DNA of 64,000 bases from G963667675 sp965197565 (GCA_965197565.1 CBDANK010000002.1:62001-126000); one strand, 5' to 3'; shown: positions 54,828-63,928, counted from the stretch's first letter. Translations and numbers: made by a program. Notes: generated from the letters alone by a model not told the origin.

Positions 54828-55499
54828 TTAGCCGGCTTCCTCCGAGGAAGCCGGGTTTGACCCCTCGACGCTCTCCCTTGCCAACGACGGGGCCGGAGGG
54901 TTTTCGTTTTCCAACGAGGGACCAGGCGCGCCCCGTTGCGAAGAGGGGGTCGAGGCCAGGCGCATGCCGGCCTTTTCTCGTTGGTGCCACCGCCAGGATT
55001 CCCGTCCTACTTGTTTCCAATCCAGTGGCTGACCCCCGTGGGGGTCGTATCCGGCAGCTTCCAGTTGCGGTCTGAAGTAGTTACTGGGATGTTTTTCGGC
55101 CTGCCGGAGTTGGTCCAGACCGATCACCATTTCCTTCCGAGAGTATTGACCCTGCTCGAATCCGCTTCCCATAAATAGAGCGTCGTAAGGGCACGCCTCC
55201 ACGCAAAGCCCGCAGAACATACACCGGGCTATCTCTATGTCGAAGACTTCGAGACGGTACTTGTCACCCTGAGCGGGCGCGGTATCGCTGGGGTTAGTCA
55301 CGATCTTGATGATTCCCAGAGGGCAATACTTGGCGCAGGAGGCGCAACCGGTGCAGCGTTCTTCGTACCAGACGAACTCTTCACCCCGAAACCGGGGATG
55401 TTGCTTTAGCCGTTGTTCCGGGTACTGGACTGTAAATGGCTTTTTGGTCAGGTTTTTCAAAGTGACCATCAGGCCCTTGAGCATCTCCAGACCGTACAT
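54828..55499 (-). CDS. nuoI: Complex I subunit NuoI, with extended tail
   Basis: A 223-residue ferredoxin-like subunit holding two [4Fe-4S] clusters in CTGCASCAKYCP (about residues 51-62) and CMFCGLCVEACP (about 93-104). It passes electrons towards NuoB. The last ~60 residues are a low-complexity Pro/Ser/Glu extension, not part of the family core. Confidence 0.94.
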   Translation of the reverse strand: MYGLEMLKGLMVTLKNLTKKPFTVQYPEQRLKQHPRFRGEEFVWYEERCTGCASCAKYCPLGIIKIVTNPSDTAPAQGDKYRLEVFDIEIARCMFCGLCVEACPYDALFMGSGFEQGQYSRKEMVIGLDQLRQAEKHPSNYFRPQLEAAGYDPHGGQPLDWKQVGRESWRWHQREKAGMRLASTPSSQRGAPGPSLENENPPAPSLARESVEGSNPASSEEAG

Positions 55500-55500
55500 G

Positions 55501-56730
55501 CTAAGTCGCCCCTCCTATTTCGATGGCCGCTGTGGTCCCGGCAGCAGCCGGCCGCGGCCGCGCCACCGGACTGACTTTCTGCCGAATCATGGTGCCAAAC
55601 AGGGTTATCGACACCACTGTTAGAGCCAGGTTGATCCCAGCCATGACCCACAAGTCTCCGTTGCTCAGAGCACCCGCGTCGTTCCTGAAAAAGTACACCT
55701 CCAACGTCGTAGCCAGCAGGTTGATCAGGCTTAGAGGCAGCAGGAATTTCCAGGCCAACGCCATAAGCTGGTCGATACGCAGGCGGGGATAAGTGGCCCG
55801 CACCCAAATGAAAACAAAGGTGACGGCGAGCAGTTTTAACAAGAACCAGAACCAGCCGATATAGGTGGAAGCGGGACCTGACCAGCCGCTAAGGAAGAAA
55901 GTGACGACCAACGCCGCCGCCGCCAGCGTCGCTCCGAACTCCGCCGCTTGGATCAGGGCGAACTTAACGCCGCTGTATTCGATGTGGTAGCCGGCGATTA
56001 TCTCCGACTCAGCCTCCGCCACATCGAAGGGAGTGCGGTTGAGCTCGGCGGAGGTCCCAGCCAGGAATACAAACAGGGCCATGGGTTGCACCAGCAGGAA
56101 AGGAACGGTCTGAGCGTCCACCACGTCGGCCAGGGACATGGAACCCGCTACCAACACCACCCCCAGCAGCGACAGCACCAAGGGGATTTCATAGCTGATT
56201 AGGACTGCGACGCCCCGGGCCGCCCCAAACATCGCAAACCGGTTATTGGAGGACCAGCCAGCAATGAATATAGCCACCGTGGTCAGCGAGCTGACCGCCA
56301 GAACGTACAGTATGCCAACGTTCAAGTTGGCCAAGGCGGTGTCTTTGGCGAAGGGCACTACTGCCAGCACCAAAATCACCGGCATCAGCATAAGGATTGG
56401 GACCATAAAGAAAGTGAGGCGGTCGGCGTTGCCCGGCGTCAGGTCCTCTTTGACCAGCAGCTTGACCAAGTCGGCGATGGGCTGGAGCAGCCCGAAGGGA
56501 CCCCAGCGATTGGGGCCAACCCGGTTTTGCATCCGGCCAATGAGGCGTCTTTCGGCCCACGACAGCACTGCGGCCCCCAGCAATACCATGTTGACCAGGA
56601 TGAACATGATCACCAGCCCAGCCACCAAGTAAGACAACCAACAAGGCAACACATGTCCCACCCCTTCGTAGATCACCCTGAAGAGACGGGTGTCGTGCAG
56701 GATGTTGTCCGGCCCCATGACGCAGTTCAC
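55501..56730 (-). CDS. nuoH: Complex I subunit NuoH
   Basis: A 409-residue quinone-module membrane subunit with AVLSWAERRLIGRMQNRVGPNRWGPFGLLQPIADLVKLLVKED and ELNRTPFDVAEAESEIIAGYHIEYSG, both lining the quinone channel. The GTG start overlaps the nuoD stop by four bases (GTGA). An ATG at 56715 is an alternative. nuoI starts one base after its stop. Confidence 0.95.
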   Translation of the reverse strand: MNCVMGPDNILHDTRLFRVIYEGVGHVLPCWLSYLVAGLVIMFILVNMVLLGAAVLSWAERRLIGRMQNRVGPNRWGPFGLLQPIADLVKLLVKEDLTPGNADRLTFFMVPILMLMPVILVLAVVPFAKDTALANLNVGILYVLAVSSLTTVAIFIAGWSSNNRFAMFGAARGVAVLISYEIPLVLSLLGVVLVAGSMSLADVVDAQTVPFLLVQPMALFVFLAGTSAELNRTPFDVAEAESEIIAGYHIEYSGVKFALIQAAEFGATLAAAALVVTFFLSGWSGPASTYIGWFWFLLKLLAVTFVFIWVRATYPRLRIDQLMALAWKFLLPLSLINLLATTLEVYFFRNDAGALSNGDLWVMAGINLALTVVSITLFGTMIRQKVSPVARPRPAAAGTTAAIEIGGAT

Positions 56731-57833
56731 CGGTCAACTTCTCCCATGTTGATATCGACGCTGCCAAGGGTCACGATCATGTCCGCCAACTTCCATCCCA
56801 CCAGCAGGTGCTCAGTCACGGTGAGATTGATCAAAGACGGCGACCGTATCTTCATCCTATAGGGGCTGATGCCGCCGTCGCTGACCAGGTAGAATGCCAG
56901 TTCTCCCTTGGAGGCCTCCACCCGGCCGTAGGCTTCCGCGCCGGGTTCCGGTCTAACCAATAAGGGCAAGTCCAGCCGCACCGGTCCGGGCTGGATTTGT
57001 TCGACGCACTGCTCTATGATGCGCGCGCTCTGGTGGATCTCCTGGAACCTCACCCACAAGCGGTCATAATTGTCGCCGTTGCTGCCCACCGGGACCTCGA
57101 ACTCCACTTGGTCGTAGGCGTCGTAGGGTTCCATTTTCCGCCAGTCCCAGGCCAAGCCGCTGGCCCGTAAAACCGGGCCGCTGACCGAGCAGTTTACGGC
57201 CATTTCAAGGGGCAATGGGCTGACCCCTCGAGTGCGAACCATGACTATCTCATTTTCCAGAATCAACTGCTCTATCTCGTTGAACTCTGCGCGAAATATT
57301 TGCATGAAGTCTTCAAGAGCCGGCCAAAAGTCCTCCGGGGCATCAAAGAAAACCCCTCCCGGCCGGGCATAGCTTACCGTAACCCTTGCGCCGCACAGCA
57401 TCTCGAACAAGTCCAGGATCCTCTCACGGGTCCTAAAGCAGTACATCAGTGGAGTGCCCAGGGTGCCCAGGTCTTGGAGAAAGAACCCGATGCCCATCAA
57501 GTGACTGGCGATTCGCTGCAACTCGGAGGACATGGTGCGCAGGTACTTGGCCCTGGGGGGCGCTTCCACGCCCAACAGTTGCTCCACCCCGAGGCAGTAG
57601 GCTTGATTGTTGATCATGGACGAGACGTAGTCCAGACGGTCGGTCAAGGTGACAATGTGGGTGTAATTGCGAGACTCGGCCAGCTTCTCAGTTCCTCGGT
57701 GCAGATACCCGAAGACCGGCTCCACTTCTAAAATCTCTTCGCCGTCGAAAGTAACCCGCAGGCGGAACACCCCATGAGTACTGGGGTGTTGGGGTCCGAC
57801 GTTGACCGTCATAGGTTCAGTGCGAATCGACAT
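56727..57833 (-). CDS. nuoD: Complex I subunit NuoD
   Basis: A 49-kDa-type subunit, 368 residues from the ATG at 57833. It has VNVGPQHPSTHGVFRLRVTFDGE at the N-terminus (quinone-site His/Tyr region), GYLHRGTEKLAESRNY and the C-terminal DINMGEVDR. It is a separate gene here, not fused to nuoC. The frame is open to 57866. Confidence 0.95.
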   Translation of the reverse strand: MSIRTEPMTVNVGPQHPSTHGVFRLRVTFDGEEILEVEPVFGYLHRGTEKLAESRNYTHIVTLTDRLDYVSSMINNQAYCLGVEQLLGVEAPPRAKYLRTMSSELQRIASHLMGIGFFLQDLGTLGTPLMYCFRTRERILDLFEMLCGARVTVSYARPGGVFFDAPEDFWPALEDFMQIFRAEFNEIEQLILENEIVMVRTRGVSPLPLEMAVNCSVSGPVLRASGLAWDWRKMEPYDAYDQVEFEVPVGSNGDNYDRLWVRFQEIHQSARIIEQCVEQIQPGPVRLDLPLLVRPEPGAEAYGRVEASKGELAFYLVSDGGISPYRMKIRSPSLINLTVTEHLLVGWKLADMIVTLGSVDINMGEVDR

Positions 57834-57875
57834 ACGACAGCTTTCAGGGTTCAGGTCAAAGCCCACGGCCGACAG

Positions 57876-58319
57876 CTACAAATAGTCCTTGCGCAGGGGA
57901 TGGCCCTCGTAGCCCTCCCACAACATGATGCGTTTCATATTGGGGTGGCCCTCAAAACGCACACCCATCAAGTCCCATATTTCGCGTTCCTGGAAGTCCG
58001 CGCCACGCCAGACGTGGTAGACCGAGGGCAGGGACAAGTCTTCCCGGCCGAATACCCGGGTCCTCACCACAGCGGTATGCTGATGCCGGAACGAGGTCAA
58101 ATGGTAGACCACCTCGAACCGCTCGATGAAATCCACCGCGCTAATGCTATTCAAGAACTGGAACTCCAAGTCCGGGTCGTCGTGAAGAAAGCGCCCCACC
58201 TCTTCAATCCTGGCCGGTCGAACCCACACAGCCAACCCGTTCCATTCCTCTACCGAGTTAGGCACTGCCGACTGCAACCGTTCCGCCAGTTCCTTCCCAG
58301 GCAGCGGCTGGACGGCCAT
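57876..58319 (-). CDS. nuoC: Complex I subunit NuoC
   Basis: A 147-residue 30-kDa-type subunit with FLNSISAVDFIERFEVVYHLTSFRHQHTAVVRT, VWRGADFQEREIWDLMGVRFEGHPNMKRIMLWEGYEGHPLRKDY, the family signature. Its ATG shares one base with the nuoB stop (TGATG). Confidence 0.94.
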   Translation of the reverse strand: MAVQPLPGKELAERLQSAVPNSVEEWNGLAVWVRPARIEEVGRFLHDDPDLEFQFLNSISAVDFIERFEVVYHLTSFRHQHTAVVRTRVFGREDLSLPSVYHVWRGADFQEREIWDLMGVRFEGHPNMKRIMLWEGYEGHPLRKDYL

Positions 58320-58969
58320 CAGGATTCCTCTCCAACAGTCCTTTGCCGCTCTTTGCCAGCCCGCTTTAGCGATGGGCGAAGGTTTTGGTATTTCTTGATT
58401 TTTTCGTGCAGGGACATGATGCCATAGAGAAGGGCGTCAGGCCTGGGAGGGCAGCCGGGTACGTAGACGTCCACCGGAATTATGTGGTCCACCCCCGGCA
58501 CGACGCTGTAGGAACCGAAATAGGGTCCGCCGCTGGTGGCGCAGACCCCCATTGAAATCACCCACTTGGGGTCCCCCATCTGATCGTAGATACGCTGAAT
58601 TGCCGGGGCCATCTTCCAAGTGACTGTGCCTGCCACGATCATCAGATCGGCCTGCCTGGGGGAAGCTCGGAAAACCTCCATGCCAAAGCGGGCAATGTCG
58701 AACCGGCCCATGGCCGTCGCTATCATCTCGAAGGCGCAACAAGCCAGCCCGAAGCTTACCGGCCATAGGGCGGACTTTCGGCCCCAGTTAACCAAAGCGT
58801 CAACCGAGGTAACCAGCAGGTTGTTCTTCAGGTCCTCGGGAACTTCGATCAGCGGCTCGGCCAGCGGGGAAACGGAGGTGTCCTTAAGGTTCTGGACAGT
58901 GTTGCCCTCATCCAGGTCCAAGCCCCAAGTCCTAGTGTGCAGCGGTCCGTCGCCCTTAGAGATCTCCAT
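58319..58969 (-). CDS. nuoB: Complex I subunit NuoB
   Basis: A 216-residue PSST-type subunit carrying cluster N2. The tandem cysteines lie in FGLACCAFEMIA, with the further ligands in SMGVCATSGGPY and VYVPGCPPRPDALLYG. The N-terminal ~45 residues are an extension. It delivers electrons to the quinone. Confidence 0.95.
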   Translation of the reverse strand: MEISKGDGPLHTRTWGLDLDEGNTVQNLKDTSVSPLAEPLIEVPEDLKNNLLVTSVDALVNWGRKSALWPVSFGLACCAFEMIATAMGRFDIARFGMEVFRASPRQADLMIVAGTVTWKMAPAIQRIYDQMGDPKWVISMGVCATSGGPYFGSYSVVPGVDHIIPVDVYVPGCPPRPDALLYGIMSLHEKIKKYQNLRPSLKRAGKERQRTVGEES

Positions 58970-58982
58970 GCGCTCCTAGCCT

Positions 58983-59366
58983 TTAACTCCACTCCAAGTC
59001 TCGTTTGCGCCAAGCGTAGGCCCATCCCACCAGCAGGATCATCACAAACGCGGCCATTTCCACCAGAGCAAACAACTCCAGCTTCAGGAATTTGGACGCC
59101 CACGGATATAGGAAGACCACTTCCACGTCGAATATGACGAACAATACGGCATACATATAGTAGCGGAAGTTGTACTGGCTCCACCTTCCCCCGATGGCTT
59201 GCATGCCGCATTCATAGGTTTCCAGCTTTACGGCAGTCGGGTTATTGGGGCGAAGACCTATGCGGGATGACAGCCAAGACATCAGCAACATGCTGGTGGG
59301 GACAATGAAGGAAACAGCAACAAAGATAGCCACCAGTCCGTACTGGCGGAAATAATCGTCTAACAT
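58983..59366 (-). CDS. nuoA: Complex I subunit NuoA
   Basis: A 127-residue, three-helix membrane subunit with KLETYECGMQAIGG and FRYYMYAVLFVIFDVEVVFLYPWA, both conserved in NuoA. It is the first gene of nuoABCDHIJK-x-LMN. No nuoEFG genes precede it, so the NADH-oxidising module is absent from this operon. Confidence 0.94.
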   Translation of the reverse strand: MLDDYFRQYGLVAIFVAVSFIVPTSMLLMSWLSSRIGLRPNNPTAVKLETYECGMQAIGGRWSQYNFRYYMYAVLFVIFDVEVVFLYPWASKFLKLELFALVEMAAFVMILLVGWAYAWRKRDLEWS

Positions 59367-59626
59367 GAACCACTGCCCAGCATGAGTCCTGTTCGAGGCG
59401 AATTATAACATAGGGGCCACAACAGCCGGTAGTGAAATATCGCACAAGGCGATTCTTAAACCCCTGGTGACGTTTCCTCCGTAACCGTTCAGAATTTATA
59501 AACACACCGACACCGACCCGCTCATCCTGAGCGCAGCGCAGCGGAGTCGAAGGACCGATCCCCCCCAACTCTAAACAGTTACTTTCCTCCAGGCCTGAAG
59601 CAATAAGCGGTCCGGCGGGAGGCAGG

Positions 59627-59757
59627 ACGATCGCAAAGTGCCCGCTAAAGACCAAATCCGCTCGTGGTGAGCCTGTCGAACCATGAACGGACAGCCCTTC
59701 GACAAGCTCAGGGTGAACGAGGGGAGTGGGCAACTCAACGACTTTGCAATCGTCCTG
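59627..59757. repeat. Inverted-repeat element (family A), second copy
   Basis: Ends GCAGGACGATCGCAAAGT (left) and ACTTTGCAATCGTCCTGC (right) are inverted copies, like those at 11.55 kb. Inside lies another palindrome, GTGAGCCTGTCGAA against TTCGACAAGCTCA, as found after groEL. Together with a further repeat at 59521-59580 it fills most of the 530-base gap between nuoA and the CoA-transferase gene; no gene was seen there. Confidence 0.75.
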
Positions 59758-59897
59758 CGGTGGTCTCGCAGCGCAATTTCGGGTTTGCCGCCTCCGGGTC
59801 TATAATTGCTTTCCAGAATTCTGAGCGCAAATTGACTGGTCCGCAACATCGCACCTGATTAGTTCATATACAACCGTTGCCGGTTGGGGAGGAAGCA

Positions 59898-61127
59898 TTG
59901 ACCAACAGATCGGGACCGTTAAGTGGCCTGAAAGTCCTAGACCTTTCCATCATCGTCGCCGGAGGCACCGCCACCAGCCTGCTGGCCGATTTCGGAGCCG
60001 AGGTGGTGAAGGTGGAACGGCCCGGCAGCGGCGACCCACTGCGCAACTGGGGCCCCTTCGCCAACGGTGTTTCCTTGTGGTGGAAGGTCCATTCTCGCAA
60101 CAAAAAGTCCATCACGGTGGACCTAGGCAAGCCCGAGGGTCAAGCCCTGCTCAAAGACTTGGTCCAAAAAGCGGATATGCTGGTGGAGGGGTTCAGGCCC
60201 GGGGTTATGGAGCGTTGGGGTTTAGGCCCCGACGAGCTTCACCAAGTCAACCGCCGCCTGATCATCTTACGTTATTCCGGGTTCGGCCAGACCGGCCCCT
60301 ACAAAGACCGGCCGGGCTTCGGCACCATCGCCGAGTGCATGAGCGGTTACGTAGGCATGACCGGCTTTCCCGATACGCCCCCCGTCCTGCCTCCCGTGCC
60401 CTTGGCCGATGAGGTCGCCGGGGTGTTCGGCGCGATGGCCGGAATGATGGCCCTCTATCACCGGGACGTTTTCACAAATAATGGGAGTAGTCCGGGGGAT
60501 GGTGGCCGGGGTCAAGTCATTGACCTAAGCCTGTTTGAGCCTTTGTTTCGATTGTGCATCCCTCATGTAACTATCTTCGACCTGTTGGGAATTTCCCGGC
60601 AACGGGTAGGCAACGATTTTCCCGATGCCGCGCCGCGAAGCCTGTATTCCACCGGCGACGATAGATGGTTGGGGCTTTCCGCAACGTCCCAAAGCACTTT
60701 CGAGGGCTTGGCCAAAGCTATGGGCCTGCCGGAACTGATCCAAGACCCCCGTTTCAAGGACAACGCCGCCCGGATGGAAAATCGAGAAGCCCTTAACCAT
60801 GACCTGCAGGAGTGGGTGGGCCGGCGGTCCATGGAGGAGGTACTGGACCAAGTGATTCCGGCAGGGGGTATCGTCGGTCCGGTCTACGACGCCGCCCAGA
60901 TAGTGGACGACCCTCACTACCAGGCCAGGGACGATATTCTGGAAATAGATGATCCCGAGTTAGGCCGCACCCGTATGCTTGGCGTGGTGCCCAAGTTCAG
61001 CGAAACTCCCGGTTCAGTGGACCACGCCGGACCAACCCTGGGCCAACACAACCGGCTTATCTTGGGCTCCTGGCTGGGCTATAGTGAAGACCAAGTCGAG
61101 GAGTTAGCGGGAAGGGAGATTATGTGA
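59898..61127 (+). CDS. Family III (CaiB/BaiF) CoA-transferase
   Basis: A 409-residue protein starting at a TTG with GGGGAGG just upstream. It has SGLKVLDLSIIVAGGTATSLLADFGAEVVKVE, NKKSITVDLGKPEG and LRYSGFGQTGPYKDRPGFG, the family layout. It transfers CoA between carboxylic acids, or racemises acyl-CoAs. The catalytic Asp of formyl-CoA transferase (PGFD) is Gly here (PGFGTIAE), with a Glu four residues later. Many homologues show this; the substrate is unknown. Confidence 0.87.
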   Translation: MTNRSGPLSGLKVLDLSIIVAGGTATSLLADFGAEVVKVERPGSGDPLRNWGPFANGVSLWWKVHSRNKKSITVDLGKPEGQALLKDLVQKADMLVEGFRPGVMERWGLGPDELHQVNRRLIILRYSGFGQTGPYKDRPGFGTIAECMSGYVGMTGFPDTPPVLPPVPLADEVAGVFGAMAGMMALYHRDVFTNNGSSPGDGGRGQVIDLSLFEPLFRLCIPHVTIFDLLGISRQRVGNDFPDAAPRSLYSTGDDRWLGLSATSQSTFEGLAKAMGLPELIQDPRFKDNAARMENREALNHDLQEWVGRRSMEEVLDQVIPAGGIVGPVYDAAQIVDDPHYQARDDILEIDDPELGRTRMLGVVPKFSETPGSVDHAGPTLGQHNRLILGSWLGYSEDQVEELAGREIM

Positions 61128-61208
61128 CACCGAGACCGCCGAGCTCCTGATACTGGGGAGGTTCCCGGCCATCAAGCATCAATCAGCCAGTCAAGGGGGA
61201 ATCACACT

Positions 61209-62102
61209 TTGCCCCACCCCAAACTGTTAATCGCCACCCATAACCCCGGCAAGCTGCGGGAATACCGCGGCCTTCTGGGAAATGTCCCGTTTGAGTTGGT
61301 TTCCCTGGTCGACCTGGGTATCTCCAAAGAGGTTGAAGAGACCGGCAGCACTTTCCACGAGAACGCTCGCTTGAAGGCGAGCACATATGCTGCCCTCAGC
61401 GGGTTGCTGACCCTAGCCGACGATTCGGGGCTGGAAGTGGACGCCTTGGGCGGCGAGCCTGGGGTCCTTTCAGCCCGGTACGGGGAGAAATCCACCCAAC
61501 CCCCACTTGACAAGGACAAATCCCCCCTTACCCCCCTTTATGAAAGGGGGGTAAGGGGGATTTCCGATGATAAAGGGAGACAAAGGAGGATGTCTGACCA
61601 GGACCGGGTGAGGCTGCTGCTGCGCAATCTTGAGGGAGTGCCCTGGGCGCGCCGCACCGCCCGGTTTCGCTGCGTCATCGCCATCGCCGCCCCTCCAAGC
61701 CCTCCGCCGGCCAGGAGCGGCATGGGGGACCATGGCCCTTTCATTCTCAAAGTTACGGGTATACAGACCCCCACCGCCGGTCATTCCGAGGAGCGGAGCG
61801 ACGAGGAATCTAGGGGACCTTGCGATCAGGACGATACAGAGGACAAGGACTTTAGACCCCTCGCTGTCGCTCGGGGTGACGATGAAAAGGCCATGCCGGG
61901 CGTCGTAGCCCTGCTGGTTGGGTCGGTGGCGGGAATGATACAATACGAACCTATAGGACAGGAGGGATTCGGCTACGACCCGGTTTTCTACCTTCCCTCA
62001 TACGGTCTGACCATGGCCCAGCTTTCCTTGGCAGAAAAAAACCGCATCAGCCACCGGGCCAACGCGGCAGGAAAGGCTGCCGGGATATTGTCTGGCCTGT
62101 AG
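61209..62102 (+). CDS. rdgB: RdgB/HAM1 non-canonical purine NTPase with two in-frame insertions
   Basis: The enzyme hydrolyses ITP, dITP and XTP to protect DNA. Family motifs THNPGKLREY, TFHENARLKA, ADDSGLEVDALGGEPGVLSARYG, GFGYDPVFYLP and EKNRISHRANA are all intact. At 297 residues it is about 100 longer than usual. The excess is two blocks: one after SARYG (61491-61589) and one between the central strands (about 61765-61890). Each matches a palindromic repeat that stays in frame. Whether the extended protein folds is unknown. Confidence 0.92.
   Translation: MPHPKLLIATHNPGKLREYRGLLGNVPFELVSLVDLGISKEVEETGSTFHENARLKASTYAALSGLLTLADDSGLEVDALGGEPGVLSARYGEKSTQPPLDKDKSPLTPLYERGVRGISDDKGRQRRMSDQDRVRLLLRNLEGVPWARRTARFRCVIAIAAPPSPPPARSGMGDHGPFILKVTGIQTPTAGHSEERSDEESRGPCDQDDTEDKDFRPLAVARGDDEKAMPGVVALLVGSVAGMIQYEPIGQEGFGYDPVFYLPSYGLTMAQLSLAEKNRISHRANAAGKAAGILSGL
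61518..61563. repeat. Near-perfect palindrome inside rdgB
   Basis: Arms at 61518-61539 and 61543-61563 (AAATCCCCC...CTTT and its inverse) pair over 21 bases with one bulged C, separated by ATG. They are read as PLTPLYERGVRGIS-like sequence within rdgB, where homologues have a short loop. Confidence 0.85.
61780..61880. repeat. GTCATTCC-type palindromic repeat inside rdgB
   Basis: The sequence starts GTCATTCCGAGGAGCGGAGC and ends with its degenerate inverse (CGCTCGGGGTGAC). It is read in frame as HSEERSDEESRG and following residues. The same GTCATTCCGA start occurs in the element near 13.43 kb. Confidence 0.8.
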
Positions 62103-62582
62103 GCCATCTAACCCTGAGGGCCGCTTAGAGTGTGTTTAACAAGTTCCCCTCGCCACATCTCCCTTGACAGGCCCGAAAGCCAATACCTAAACTCGAACAA
62201 CATTGCCCGCATCCCAACGGCCAAAAACGCCCCCAATGGTCCGTGACCGGTGCCTAGCCCAAGACTACTCACAAAGGGGAAATGGAGGATTTCGGCCCAA
62301 TGACCGATTCGTCCCCTATTTGTTTCAACAAAAAAACGAATCCTATTGGCCCTTTGCCAAATCCATCAGACCGCCGCCTAGGCCCATGGCTCAAAATGGC
62401 CCACAATGGCCCTAAAATAAAAAAACCTGGCCTCTCCCCACGCCGACAATCGGTCCTCACCATACTGGCCGCCGCCATCTCCCAAGCTGTCCTCCTCCTC
62501 TTAAGCCGGTTGGGCTTGGTCGTTGATTCTCGGCGTCTTTGGGATGTCTGCGGTTATTTAAGAATGGAGGTTCAACCGCCAG
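62103..62582. other. 480-base intergenic stretch, no gene recognised
   Basis: Between rdgB and moaA no conserved reading frame is seen. The later part has three closely spaced GGCCCA/ATGGCCC-type words (62388-62412) and an A-rich stretch (62413-62426). GGAGG lies about 15 bases ahead of the moaA start. No molybdenum-cofactor riboswitch could be recognised by eye. Confidence 0.5.
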
Positions 62583-63596
62583 GTGACTACTGACAAATTC
62601 GGCAGGCCCATGCGGGACCTGCGAATTTCGGTAACGGATCGATGCAACTTCCGCTGTCCCTACTGTATGCCCGCAGAGGTCTTCGGGGAGAGCTACAAGT
62701 TTTTGCCCAAAGAGGAAATCCTCAGCTTCGAGGAAATCGCCCGGCTGGCCCGCATTTTCGTCGACCTGGGCGTGAACAAGCTCCGCATCACCGGCGGGGA
62801 GCCTCTTTTGCGCAACGACCTTCCCAAGCTGGTGGCTATGCTGGCGGCCATCCCAGGGGTGGAGGACCTGACCCTTACCACCAACGGCTATTTGCTGGCC
62901 CAGCAAGCCCAGTCACTCAAGGATGCCGGACTTAAGCGGGTCACGGTGAGCCTGGACTCCTTGGACGACGAAGTATTCAAGAAGATGAACGGGCGTGGTT
63001 TTACCCCTCACCGAGTCCTCCACAGTATCGAAAAAGCGGCCGAGGTTGGGCTTTCCCCTGTCAAGATCAATGCGGTGGTGCAAAAAGGAGTAAACGACCA
63101 CACCATCGTGGAACTGGCCCGTTACTTCAAGGGCACGGGCCATATCCTGCGGTTCATCGAGTATATGGACGTGGGCAACCGGAACGGCTGGAAATGGGAT
63201 GAAGTGGTGCCCGCGGCTGAGGTCATTCGACGCATTGACGCCGAGATGCCTCTTGAGCCCCTGAAGAGCGGCTACCGGGGAGAGGTGGCTATGCGCCACC
63301 GCTACCGCGACGGGCAGGGCGAGATAGGCGTTATCGCCTCGGTCACCGAACCCTTTTGCGGCGACTGCACCCGCTCCCGGTTGTCCACCGACGGCACGCT
63401 GTACACCTGCTTGTTCGCCAACCGGGGTGTCAGCCTGCGGGACCCCATTCGCTCCGGGGCCTCCGACAACGAGTTGCGAGACCGGATTGCCCGGATTTGG
63501 GGAAACAGAGTCGACCGTTACTCCGAGGAACGGACCGAGCTGGCCGCTCTCCAAAACACCCCTCGCAAGGTAGAGATGTACCAGATTGGGGGGTGA
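62583..63596 (+). CDS. moaA: GTP 3',8-cyclase MoaA
   Basis: A radical SAM enzyme for the first step of molybdenum-cofactor synthesis. The 337-residue protein starts at a GTG and has the radical SAM motif C21-x3-C25-x2-C28 (DRCNFRCPYC). The C-terminal second cluster is in CGDCTRSRLSTDGTLYTC. It ends in the Gly-Gly characteristic of MoaA (YQIGG). The molybdopterin oxidoreductase broken by the IS at 21.6-22.8 kb is a potential client of this cofactor. Confidence 0.96.
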   Translation: MTTDKFGRPMRDLRISVTDRCNFRCPYCMPAEVFGESYKFLPKEEILSFEEIARLARIFVDLGVNKLRITGGEPLLRNDLPKLVAMLAAIPGVEDLTLTTNGYLLAQQAQSLKDAGLKRVTVSLDSLDDEVFKKMNGRGFTPHRVLHSIEKAAEVGLSPVKINAVVQKGVNDHTIVELARYFKGTGHILRFIEYMDVGNRNGWKWDEVVPAAEVIRRIDAEMPLEPLKSGYRGEVAMRHRYRDGQGEIGVIASVTEPFCGDCTRSRLSTDGTLYTCLFANRGVSLRDPIRSGASDNELRDRIARIWGNRVDRYSEERTELAALQNTPRKVEMYQIGG

Positions 63597-63616
63597 CGGA
63601 AAGCTGATTTTACGGC

Positions 63617-63928
63617 GTGTATGATGTTCGGGACTCACAGGGGCATTCGATACGCCTGACGGCCGAACGGTTGCGTCACATCCTAGAAGAACACCCTGAA
63701 ATGGCTGGGATGGAATGGGCAATAACCGAGACCCTCGAATCGCCTGATGAGGTAGTGCCCTCACGATCTGACTCCGCTAGAGTTAACGAGTATTACAAGT
63801 GGTTCACCAACACTACCAGAGGTAATAAGTTCATCCGCGTAGTAGTATGCTTCCATCAAGGCGACCAAGGCGACGCCTTTGTGTTGACTGCTCATTTGGC
63901 CAGACGCATTCCAAGAAGAGGTGAGTAA
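63617..63928 (+). CDS. Small protein with PBECR-like nuclease appearance
   Basis: A 103-residue protein from a GTG start (MYDVRDSQGHSIRLTAERLRHILEEHPEM). The LTAERLRHILEEHPE opening, the ITETLESPDEV middle and IRVVVCF...AFVLTAHLARRI resemble the phage barnase-EndoU-ColicinE5-like (PBECR) family. This is a weak, by-eye resemblance. It overlaps the next gene's ATG by one base (TAATG), suggesting a two-gene module, possibly toxin-antitoxin-like. Confidence 0.55.
   Translation: MYDVRDSQGHSIRLTAERLRHILEEHPEMAGMEWAITETLESPDEVVPSRSDSARVNEYYKWFTNTTRGNKFIRVVVCFHQGDQGDAFVLTAHLARRIPRRGE

Noticed and set aside
54828..55010. Repeat insertion in the nuoI tail
   Set aside because: The tail is low complexity but I could not find clear inverted arms or a second copy in the window.
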